A stretch of 6,169 nt of DNA from contig SKJO01000190.1 in NCBI GenBank assembly GCA_007121975.1, positions 1 through 6,169 on the forward strand, in the 5' to 3' direction. Origin of the DNA: Nitriliruptoraceae bacterium (GTDB lineage: Bacteria; Actinomycetota; Nitriliruptoria; Nitriliruptorales; Nitriliruptoraceae). The position numbers were made by a program, and so were the translations under genes. The notes under the pieces were generated by a model, which was given only the letters and a program-made list of their open reading frames with translations, ran no database searches and was not told the DNA's origin. Positions 1 to 4,997 of the stretch are shown one piece after another. Each line of letters begins with the position of its first letter. Position 1 is the first letter of the stretch.

Positions 1-554
1 ACGGGCCACTCGACCCGCACTTCTGGTTCGACCCGCTGCGCATGGCCGACGCGGTCCAGCTGATCGCTGCCGAGATCGTCGCGCTCGACGCCGGGGTCGA
101 CGCCGAGCTGTGGCAGCAGCGTGCGGACGAGCTCGCCGAGGAGTACCGGGCCCTGGACGCCGAGGTGGCCGAGATCCTGTCGGTCGTCCCCGACGACCGC
201 CGCATGCTGGTCACCAATCACGACGCGCTGGGCTACTTCGCCGACCGCTACGACTTCACGGTGCTGGGCACGGTGATCCCCGGGGACACCACCCAGGCCG
301 AGACCGACCCCGCCCAGTTCGCCGAGCTCATCGAGACCGTCGAGCAGGCGCAGGTCCCCGCCGTCTTCGCCGAGACGATCGACTCCACCCGGCTCGCCGA
401 GCAGCTCGCCAGCGAGGTCATCGGCCGGGGAGACCTCGACATCGAGGTGGTGGAGATCTACACCGGATCGCTCGGTGAGCCGGGCTCGGGGGCCGACACC
501 TACCCGGGGATGCTGCGCACCACCTCGCAGCGCATCGCCGACGCCCTGGCCTGA
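1..554 (+). CDS. Zinc/manganese ABC transporter substrate-binding protein (cluster A-I, ZnuA/AztC-like), 3' part
   Basis: This is the 3' portion of an extracytoplasmic solute-binding protein that captures a divalent metal, most likely Zn2+, and delivers it to a membrane permease. The reading frame is open from the window edge, with full codons from base 3, so the signal peptide and N-terminal lobe lie outside. Three family hallmarks are visible: LDPHFWFDP, whose His at 18-20 is a metal ligand in this family; NHDALGYF, with His at 219-221; and GADTYPGML, with Asp at 495-497, near the C-terminus. The conserved FAET glutamate is at 372-374. The His-rich loop typical of zinc binders would sit just upstream and cannot be seen. 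The stop is TGA at 552-554. The permease follows 115 bases later on the same strand, which supports a transporter operon. Zinc versus manganese cannot be decided here; zinc is favoured because the permease is AztB-like. Family assignment is firm. Confidence 0.93.
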   Translation, partial: GPLDPHFWFDPLRMADAVQLIAAEIVALDAGVDAELWQQRADELAEEYRALDAEVAEILSVVPDDRRMLVTNHDALGYFADRYDFTVLGTVIPGDTTQAETDPAQFAELIETVEQAQVPAVFAETIDSTRLAEQLASEVIGRGDLDIEVVEIYTGSLGEPGSGADTYPGMLRTTSQRIADALA

Positions 555-580
555 GGGCCCGCGGGAGCTTCGTCGACCCT

Positions 581-623
581 GGCCGCCGTCCGACGGATCC
601 GATCGATCCTGCGGGCGGCGGCC
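581..623 (+). other. Compound inverted repeat in the substrate-binding protein/permease gap
   Basis: GGCCGCCG at 581-588 pairs perfectly with CGGCGGCC at 616-623. A smaller hairpin, GGATC (595-599) with GATCC (605-609), lies inside the 27-base loop. No T-run follows, so a classical intrinsic terminator is not supported. An mRNA-processing or attenuating stem-loop that lowers permease expression relative to the binding protein is possible but is inference. The rest of the 555-669 gap shows nothing else convincing. Confidence 0.4.
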
Positions 624-669
624 GATCCCCTGCCGCGGTGCTTGACTGTGCGGTGACCCAGGACGACCG

Positions 670-1527
670 ATGATCGAGCTCGTGACCGAGCCCTTCGCCT
701 ACACCTTCATGCGCAACGCGCTGGCGGCGGGGCTGCTCACGGTCGTGGCCAGCTCACTGATCGGGACCTGGGTCGTGCTGCGCGGCATGTCGTTCATGGG
801 CGACGCGCTGGCCCACGGCGTGCTGCCCGGGATCGCGATCGCGTTCCTGCTCGGCGGCAACCTGATGCTGGGCGCGGCGATGGGCGCGGTGGTCATGATC
901 GGCGGGGTGTCGCTGGCCAGCTCGCGCAGCCGGCTCGGGGTCGACACCTCGATCGGGCTGCTGTTCGTCGGGATGCTCGCGGCCGGGGTCGCGATCATCT
1001 CCAAGCGGGGGGCGTACTCGGGGGACCTGACCACCATCCTGTTCGGCGACCCGATCGGGGTCACGCGCGCCGATCTGCGCACGGCGCTGATCGCCACGCT
1101 GGTCGCGCTGCTGGCGACCGTGGTGCTCTACCGCCCGTTCCTGGTGCTGTCCTTCAGCCGGGACAAGGCCGAGGTGCTCGGGCTGCGGCCCGGGTTGACG
1201 CACCTGGCGATGCTGGGGCTCATCGCGATGGTGATCGTGACCTCGTTCCAGACGGTCGGCACGCTGCTGGTGTTCGCCTTCATCGTGGCGCCGCCCGCGA
1301 CCGCCTCGCTGGTGTCACGCCGGGTACCGGTGATGATGGCCGTGGCGGTGCTGGTCGGCTCGTTCGGTGTCGTTGTGGGGCTGCTGGTCAGCTTCCACGC
1401 CGCGACCGCGACCGCGCCGACCATCGCCGGGCTGACCGTGCTGGCGTTCTTCGTCGTGCTCACCGTGCGGGAGGTGTCCGAGCAGCTCGGGCGTCTGCGG
1501 CAGCGGCGCGGGCTGGCGGCGGTGTAG
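670..1527 (+). CDS. aztB: Zinc ABC transporter permease, AztB/ZnuB type (ABC-3 family)
   Basis: This is an integral membrane permease that passes metal ions delivered by the upstream binding protein across the cytoplasmic membrane, powered by an ATPase not seen here. The 285 residues are the usual length for the family. The sequence alternates hydrophobic stretches, roughly eight membrane segments, beginning at about residue 15. Recognisable signatures are GTWVVLRGMSFMGDALAHG near residues 32-50, IGLLFVGML, the ILFGD loop, the LGLRPG cytoplasmic stretch, and LLVSFHAATATAPTIAG near the C-terminus; these match AztB-type permeases better than generic ZnuB. The ATG at 670 has an AGGA at 660-663 six bases upstream. 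The stop is TAG at 1525-1527, only 3 bases from the stop of the convergent Fur-family gene. Metal specificity (zinc rather than manganese or iron) is inferred from similarity to AztB. Membrane topology was judged by eye. Confidence 0.93.
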   Translation: MIELVTEPFAYTFMRNALAAGLLTVVASSLIGTWVVLRGMSFMGDALAHGVLPGIAIAFLLGGNLMLGAAMGAVVMIGGVSLASSRSRLGVDTSIGLLFVGMLAAGVAIISKRGAYSGDLTTILFGDPIGVTRADLRTALIATLVALLATVVLYRPFLVLSFSRDKAEVLGLRPGLTHLAMLGLIAMVIVTSFQTVGTLLVFAFIVAPPATASLVSRRVPVMMAVAVLVGSFGVVVGLLVSFHAATATAPTIAGLTVLAFFVVLTVREVSEQLGRLRQRRGLAAV

Positions 1528-1530
1528 CGC

Positions 1531-1965
1531 TCAGCGGCAGTCGCCGCAGATCCCCATCAGGTCGAAGCGGTGGTCGTCGACCTCGAAGCCGCGCTCGACG
1601 CGCACGGTCCCGATCGCGGTCCCGATCGCCGCCTCGAGCTCGGGTGGCAGCGTGATGTCCTCGATGCGTCCGCAGCGCCGGCACACCACGTGGTGGTGGT
1701 GCTCGGAGAGCTCCTCGGCCAGCTCGTAGCGGGAGACGTCGTCGGTGGACACCAGGCGGTGCACCGCGCCGCACTGCTCGAGCACCGCGAGGTTGCGGTA
1801 CAGCGAGCTCTGCGACTGCCGCGCGCCGAGCTCGAGCAGCTCCGGGATGGTCACCGGGCGCTCGGTGTCGGCCAGCAGCTCCACGAGCTGGCGGCGCCCG
1901 AGCGTGTAGCGCTGCCTCGAGCGGCGCAGCTGGTCGTCGACGGTGGCATGGATGTCGGTCATCAT
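1531..1965 (-). CDS. Fur-family metal-responsive transcriptional repressor (Zur candidate)
   Basis: This is a cytoplasmic DNA-binding regulator of 144 residues, the usual Fur/Zur length. The N-terminal winged helix (about residues 14-80) contains the recognition-helix signature SSLYRNLAVLEQCG at 53-66. The C-terminal dimerisation and metal domain has HHHH at 89-92 followed by CRRC (Cys95, Cys98), and CGDC (Cys140, Cys143) closes the protein. These two CxxC pairs form the structural zinc site of the family. The zinc-type transporter next door favours a Zur role, but Fur, Mur or PerR activity cannot be excluded from sequence. Two adjacent ATGs (1965 and 1962) are possible starts. The run of G immediately upstream is too close to the first to be a normal ribosome site, and a -10-like hexamer lies six bases away, consistent with leaderless translation. 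It converges on the permease gene. A perfect 12-base tandem duplication at 1605-1628 encodes AIGT twice. Confidence 0.93.
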   Translation of the reverse strand: MMTDIHATVDDQLRRSRQRYTLGRRQLVELLADTERPVTIPELLELGARQSQSSLYRNLAVLEQCGAVHRLVSTDDVSRYELAEELSEHHHHVVCRRCGRIEDITLPPELEAAIGTAIGTVRVERGFEVDDHRFDLMGICGDCR

Positions 1966-1971
1966 GCCCCC

Positions 1972-1977
1972 AGCCTA
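1972..1977 (-). promoter_or_regulatory. Candidate -10 element (TAGGCT) of the Fur-family gene
   Basis: Read on the minus strand, TAGGCT is followed by six bases and then the ATG at 1965. TAnnnT hexamers at this distance from a start codon are typical of leaderless actinobacterial promoters. I see no convincing -35 hexamer at 16-19 bases upstream. The spacer contains the short palindrome GTTC-TCG-GAAC (1984-1994), which could be an operator half-site pair but is short enough to be chance. Confidence 0.5.
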
Positions 1978-2066
1978 CGCGACGTTCTCGGAACCACCGC
2001 ACATCCGGTGACCGTCGGCGCGATCGCTCGCAGGTCGGTGGCCGGTTGGGGGGCAGCGTGAGGCGG

Positions 2067-2072
2067 TAGGCT
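2067..2072 (+). promoter_or_regulatory. Candidate -10 element (TAGGCT) of the SurA-like/mazG unit
   Basis: TAGGCT lies 44 bases before the GTG start of the lipoprotein gene, giving a short leader containing the GGGAGG ribosome site. A possible weak -35, TTGGGG at 2046-2051, has a short 15-base spacer. The same hexamer serves the divergent regulator gene on the other strand and recurs at 4280, so the calls support one another. The remainder of the 1966-2116 gap shows no other clear element. Confidence 0.45.
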
Positions 2073-2102
2073 GGGCCGGCCCTCACCCTGCGCGCTTCGT
2101 CC

Positions 2103-2108
2103 GGGAGG
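2103..2108 (+). promoter_or_regulatory. Ribosome-binding site fixing the GTG start of the SurA-like gene
   Basis: GGGAGG lies 8 bases before the GTG at 2117. It decides the start because the only in-frame ATG near the signal peptide (Met33) falls inside the hydrophobic segment, five residues before the lipobox cysteine. Confidence 0.65.
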
Positions 2109-2116
2109 CTGCCCGA

Positions 2117-3136
2117 GTGCGTCGACGTCCTGCACCGTCTGTTCCTCGGCGTCCCGCGGCCTGTGGTCGCGCGCGGCGGCTCGGTGGGCTCGTCGCCGGG
2201 CTGCTGGCGGCCATGCTGCTCGCGGGCTGTGGCGGGCTGCCCGACGGCGATGCCGCCGCACGGGTGGACGGCACGGTGGTGTCACGCACCCTGCTCGAGA
2301 CCCAGGTGCGGGAGCTCGAGGCCGGCACGGACGCTCCCGAGGCCATGGACCCCGAGCGGCGTGAGGTGCTGATCGGCTCCCGGCAGCGGGAGGTGCTCGC
2401 CCTGTTGATCCAGGTCGCCGCGATCGAGAACCTCGTGGCGCAGTACGACGTCGAGGTCCCCGCAGCCGACGTCGAGGCCCGCGCGGCCGAGGAGCTCGAG
2501 GCCTTCGGCGGCGAGGACGCGCTGGCCGACGTGCTGCTGGCCCAGAACCTCACCCCCACGCTGTACCTCGAGGTGCTGCTGCCCACCCAGCTGGCCATCG
2601 ACGCGCTGGCCGCGCGGCTGGCCGAGGATGCCCCGCCGCTCGAGACCCGCACCGTGCGCCACGTGCTGGTCGACTCCGAGCAGGAGGCGCTGGAGGTGCG
2701 CGCGGCCCTCGCGGACGGCGAGGACTTCGCGGCGGTGGCCGACGCCCGCTCCACCGACGTCGGATCGGCCATGACCGGTGGGGACCTGGGGCCGGCACCT
2801 CAGGGCGCCTACGTGCCCGAGTTCGACGATGCGGTCTGGGGTGCGCAGCTGGGCGAGGTCGTCGGACCGATCGCCACCGACTTCGGCTTCCACGTCCTCG
2901 AGGTCACCGCGATCGACACCACCCCGATCGCCGAGCTCGAGGAGTTCCAGATCGAGCAGGTCGTCGGCCCGCAGCTCACCGAGTTGATCAACGAGGCGTT
3001 CGACACCGCCGAGGTGGTCGTCGCTCCGGGCCTGGGGCAGTGGGACCCGGTCACCGGTGCGGTCAACCCGCTGCCGACCGTGGCGCGCGGGACACCGGCG
3101 CCGCCGCTCGGCGGGGCCGGACAGGCCGAGGGGTGA
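2117..3136 (+). CDS. SurA/PrsA-like peptidyl-prolyl isomerase lipoprotein (parvulin type)
   Basis: This is a predicted extracytoplasmic, membrane-anchored folding factor that catalyses cis-trans isomerisation of proline bonds in secreted proteins. The 339 residues begin with an Arg-rich N-terminus (1-21), a hydrophobic segment (22-37) and a lipobox LLAGC, making Cys38 the predicted lipidation site. A SurA/PrsA-like N-terminal helical region follows (about 45-175). The parvulin (Rotamase/PpiC) domain spans about 179-265, starting TVRHVLVDS with His182, passing through GGDLGPAPQGAYVPEFD and ending FGFHVLEV with His259; both histidines are at positions typical of parvulins. The C-terminal tail is acidic and then rich in Pro and Gly. 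The start is GTG with a good ribosome site. The stop lies 2 bases before the ATG of mazG, so the two genes are almost certainly co-transcribed. An equivalent SurA-like lipoprotein commonly neighbours mazG in Actinobacteria. Substrates are unknown. Confidence 0.9.
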   Translation: MRRRPAPSVPRRPAACGRARRLGGLVAGLLAAMLLAGCGGLPDGDAAARVDGTVVSRTLLETQVRELEAGTDAPEAMDPERREVLIGSRQREVLALLIQVAAIENLVAQYDVEVPAADVEARAAEELEAFGGEDALADVLLAQNLTPTLYLEVLLPTQLAIDALAARLAEDAPPLETRTVRHVLVDSEQEALEVRAALADGEDFAAVADARSTDVGSAMTGGDLGPAPQGAYVPEFDDAVWGAQLGEVVGPIATDFGFHVLEVTAIDTTPIAELEEFQIEQVVGPQLTELINEAFDTAEVVVAPGLGQWDPVTGAVNPLPTVARGTPAPPLGGAGQAEG

Positions 3137-3138
3137 GC

Positions 3139-4245
3139 ATGGCCCCCGACGGTTCGGGCACCCCGCCCACGGTGGTGGTGGTCGAGACCTCCGACGCGCT
3201 GCCGGGCCTGCTGCCCTTCCAGGCCTGGGATGCGCTGGCGACCGCCGAGCCCGTCTGGGTCCGCAACCGTGAGGCCCACCCGGCCACCCCCCACCTGTAC
3301 TTCGCGGGGCTCGACGTCGAGGATCTGCCGCCGGCAGCGCTCGGTCGTGAGGATCTCGACCTCAACCGTCCCGGGGACCCCACCGACCGCCGATTGGCCA
3401 AGGCCCTGCTGGCGCGTGCGGTGGCCGATGGTCGGGTTGTCTACCTGCTCGATGGCGAGGAGCGTGGACTCACGCCGGCTCTGGCCGGGATGGCCCCCGA
3501 CCACGACGCGCAGATCGAGGTGGTCTTCCTCGCCCAGGAGCCGGCCGGCACCGGCGTGCTGCGGCTGGTGGAGGTCATGCGCCGGTTGCGGGATCCCGAC
3601 ACCGGCTGTCCCTGGGACCTGCAGCAGGACCACACCAGCCTGGTCGGCTACCTCATCGAGGAGACCTACGAGCTGGTCGACGCCATCGAGCAGGGCGAGG
3701 ACCACGACCTGGTCGAGGAGCTCGGCGACCTGCTGCTGCAGATCGTGTTCCACGCGCGCGTCGCTCAGGACCGCGGGGCGTTCGCGATCGACGACGTCGC
3801 GCGCGGCATCGTGGACAAGCTCGTACGCCGCCACCCGCACGTCTTCGCCGACGGGGATGCCTCCACTCCCGAGCAGGTGCAGCAGACCTGGGACGAGCTC
3901 AAGCAGGTCGAGAAGGCCCGCCGCGGTCCGTTCGACGGGGTGCCCGCGGCCCTGCCCGGCCTGGTGCTGCTCGAGACGCTGCAGCGCAAGGCGGCCCGGG
4001 CCGGGCTCGCGACGGTCGAGGATCCCGCCGAACAGCTCATCGCCGCGGTCGCGCGGAGCACGAGCCCGAGCGGCGAACCCGACCCGGACACGACCGGCGC
4101 CGAGGCGATCGGCGAGGTGCTCGCCGCCACCGTTGCGCTCGCCCGTCACCTCGAGGTCGACCCCGACGCGGCGGCACGGCGGGCGGCGCAGGCGTTCCGG
4201 GCGGGTCTCGAGGACGTGAGGCAGGCGCCGGAGTCGTCGGGCTGA
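3139..4245 (+). CDS. mazG: MazG-family nucleoside triphosphate pyrophosphohydrolase with N-terminal extension
   Basis: This cytoplasmic enzyme hydrolyses NTPs or dNTPs to the monophosphate and pyrophosphate, a housecleaning and stress role known for MazG. The 368-residue protein has three parts. Residues 11-135 resemble a shortened tetrapyrrole-methylase fold. Residues 140-245 form an intact MazG domain: MRRLRDPDTGCPWD at 147-160, then the metal motif EETYE (174-178) and ELGD (194-197). Residues about 265-360 begin FDGVPAALPGL and resemble the second MazG domain of E. coli, but the ExxD motif has become AIGE (323-326) and no EExxE is seen. The start is ATG at 3139 with GAGGGG (3128-3133) five bases upstream. 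An in-frame GTG at 3133 overlapping the previous stop as GTGA is an alternative that would add two residues. Close spacing implies translational coupling with the SurA-like gene. The enzyme family is firm; substrate preference is not readable. Confidence 0.95.
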   Translation: MAPDGSGTPPTVVVVETSDALPGLLPFQAWDALATAEPVWVRNREAHPATPHLYFAGLDVEDLPPAALGREDLDLNRPGDPTDRRLAKALLARAVADGRVVYLLDGEERGLTPALAGMAPDHDAQIEVVFLAQEPAGTGVLRLVEVMRRLRDPDTGCPWDLQQDHTSLVGYLIEETYELVDAIEQGEDHDLVEELGDLLLQIVFHARVAQDRGAFAIDDVARGIVDKLVRRHPHVFADGDASTPEQVQQTWDELKQVEKARRGPFDGVPAALPGLVLLETLQRKAARAGLATVEDPAEQLIAAVARSTSPSGEPDPDTTGAEAIGEVLAATVALARHLEVDPDAAARRAAQAFRAGLEDVRQAPESSG

Positions 4246-4246
4246 A

Positions 4247-4275
4247 CCGCGCTTGGGCTGCACGGCAGGGCGCGG
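4247..4275 (+). terminator. Stem-loop just after mazG, possible terminator or 3'-end stabiliser
   Basis: CCGCGC (4247-4252) pairs with GCGCGG (4270-4275), and inside it CTGC (4258-4261) pairs with GCAG (4265-4268) around an ACG loop. The structure starts one base after the mazG stop. No T-run follows, so a standard intrinsic terminator is doubtful. It may be a leaky terminator or an mRNA processing structure separating mazG from the next gene. Confidence 0.4.
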
Positions 4276-4279
4276 CCAG

Positions 4280-4285
4280 TAGGCT
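4280..4285 (+). promoter_or_regulatory. Candidate -10 element (TAGGCT) before the zinc-ribbon gene
   Basis: TAGGCT lies 27 bases before the GTG start at 4313. Its last four bases are part of a perfect 6-base inverted repeat, GGCTCG (4282-4287) with CGAGCC (4292-4297), so a hairpin would begin at about the expected transcript start. The nearest -35-like sequence, TTGGGC at 4253-4258, has a long 21-base spacer and overlaps the loop of the preceding stem-loop. This would allow the gene its own promoter in addition to read-through from mazG. Confidence 0.4.
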
Positions 4286-4312
4286 CGTGCGCGAGCCGAC
4301 CCGGAGGAGCCC

Positions 4313-4897
4313 GTGCCACCCGTTCAGTGCCCCGACTGTGGCCGTTTCCTGAAGCGCGACTTCATCGCCTCGTTGGGCGCCACGTCCACCCCCTGCCCAC
4401 GGTGCGGCACCGGACTCGTGGCCGGGATGTTCACGCAGGGCACCGACCTCGTGCGCAGCCCGACCCTGGCCGCCGACGTCGAGGTGGCGACCGTTGCGGT
4501 CGAGCCCGAGGCGGTCGAGCCCGTCGCGGTCGAGCCCGAGGCGGGCGATGCCGAGGCGGTCGAGCCTGACGCGGGCGATGCCGACGCCGACGTGCACGAG
4601 CCGGCCCCGAGCGTGCGCCCCCCGGACCTCGAGCCCGACGAGGTGCGCCGCTACGACGACGACGTGCTGCACGGCTGGGACGTCGGGGTGGCGCAGGCTG
4701 ATCTGGCCCCCCACGACCGCCCGCCGTTCCCCGCCGACACGGTCTGGCTCGGGGTGGGCGCGGCCGGGGGTGCGGCCGTGGCGCTCGCGGTGGCCCGCTG
4801 GCGCGGGAGCGGCCAGGTGTCGGGCGTGGTGCTCGGAGGACTCGCCGGGGCCGTGGCCGTCGCCGTGGGACGTCAGGTCTGGCGGCTCGAGGGGTGA
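4313..4897 (+). CDS. Uncharacterised zinc-ribbon membrane protein with repetitive acidic linker
   Basis: I do not recognise this gene. The 194-residue product starts with a zinc ribbon: Cys6-x2-Cys9 and Cys28-x2-Cys31, in CPDCG and CPRCG contexts. Residues 62-91 form an acidic linker of pentapeptides alternating AVEP(E/V/D) and AGDA(E/D), encoded by 15-base tandem repeats. A more ordinary polar region with RYDDDVLHGWDVG follows. Two hydrophobic Ala/Val/Gly segments (about 143-161 and 169-186), separated by a short basic turn WRGSGQ, probably form a membrane hairpin, leaving both N- and C-termini on the same side, presumably the cytoplasm. The start is GTG with GGAGGA at 4303-4308, five bases away counted from GGAGG. 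It sits between mazG and eno, the place held by lpqU in Mycobacterium, but shows no similarity to a lytic transglycosylase. Function is unknown; a membrane-tethered zinc or nucleic-acid/protein-binding module is one guess. Confidence 0.75.
   Translation: MPPVQCPDCGRFLKRDFIASLGATSTPCPRCGTGLVAGMFTQGTDLVRSPTLAADVEVATVAVEPEAVEPVAVEPEAGDAEAVEPDAGDADADVHEPAPSVRPPDLEPDEVRRYDDDVLHGWDVGVAQADLAPHDRPPFPADTVWLGVGAAGGAAVALAVARWRGSGQVSGVVLGGLAGAVAVAVGRQVWRLEG
4496..4585 (+). repeat. Six 15-base in-frame tandem repeat units
   Basis: Units begin at 4496, 4511, 4526, 4541, 4556 and 4571. Four follow GCGGTCGAGCC (units 1, 2, 3, 5) and two follow GCGGGCGATGCCGA (units 4, 6), so the last four units read as two copies of a 30-base composite. 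Each unit encodes five residues (AVEPx or AGDAx). Being a multiple of three, copy-number change keeps the frame. Confidence 0.85.
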
Positions 4898-4918
4898 CCG
4901 GCCCCGGGCTGGGGCTGG
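4898..4918 (+). terminator. GC-rich hairpin after the zinc-ribbon gene, probable terminator
   Basis: CCGGCCCC (4898-4905) pairs with GGGGCTGG (4911-4918) around a GGGCT loop: eight pairs including one G-U. It begins immediately after the stop codon and is followed by a modestly T-rich stretch (TTGTTGT, 4927-4933) rather than a clean T-run. Its place between the stop and the eno promoter supports a role in ending the upstream transcript. Confidence 0.45.
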
Positions 4919-4929
4919 TGGTGAGGTTG

Positions 4930-4959
4930 TTGTCAACGAACATGTAGGTCGCCTAACGT
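4930..4959 (+). promoter_or_regulatory. eno: Housekeeping-sigma promoter of eno
   Basis: The -35 hexamer TTGTCA (4930-4935) and -10 hexamer TAACGT (4954-4959) are separated by 18 bases, a good fit to the principal sigma factor, within the least GC-rich stretch of the window. Transcription would start near 4966 and leave a leader of about 30 bases. A 7-base inverted repeat, GGTCGCC (4947-4953) and GGCGACC (4969-4975), flanks the -10 element and may be an operator or a leader hairpin. The -35 overlaps the small palindrome GTTG-T-CAAC (4929-4937). Confidence 0.65.
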
Positions 4960-4997
4960 TTCTGGCGGGGCGACCCTGAGACCTGCGAAGGGTGATC

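Noticed and set aside
642..647. TTGACT as a -35 element for the permease gene
   Set aside because: No acceptable -10 lies 16-19 bases downstream, and the implied transcript start would fall at or beyond the ATG.
1570..2061. 163-residue plus-strand frame opposite the Fur-family gene
   Set aside because: The minus-strand Fur signatures are unambiguous, and this frame is the mirror of its codons.
2117..2240. Twin-arginine export signal in the SurA-like protein (Arg20-Arg21)
   Set aside because: The residues after the arginine pair do not match the Tat consensus, and the LLAGC lipobox gives a simpler Sec/lipoprotein explanation.
2809..4263. 484-residue open frame on the minus strand opposite the SurA-like gene and mazG
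   Set aside because: It is a high-GC shadow frame: it covers two well-supported genes on the plus strand, has biased low-complexity composition and no recognisable domain.
4431..4943. Arg/Pro-rich 170-residue minus-strand frame over the zinc-ribbon gene
   Set aside because: The Arg/Pro-dominated composition is typical of antisense translation of GC-rich DNA; no motif is present.
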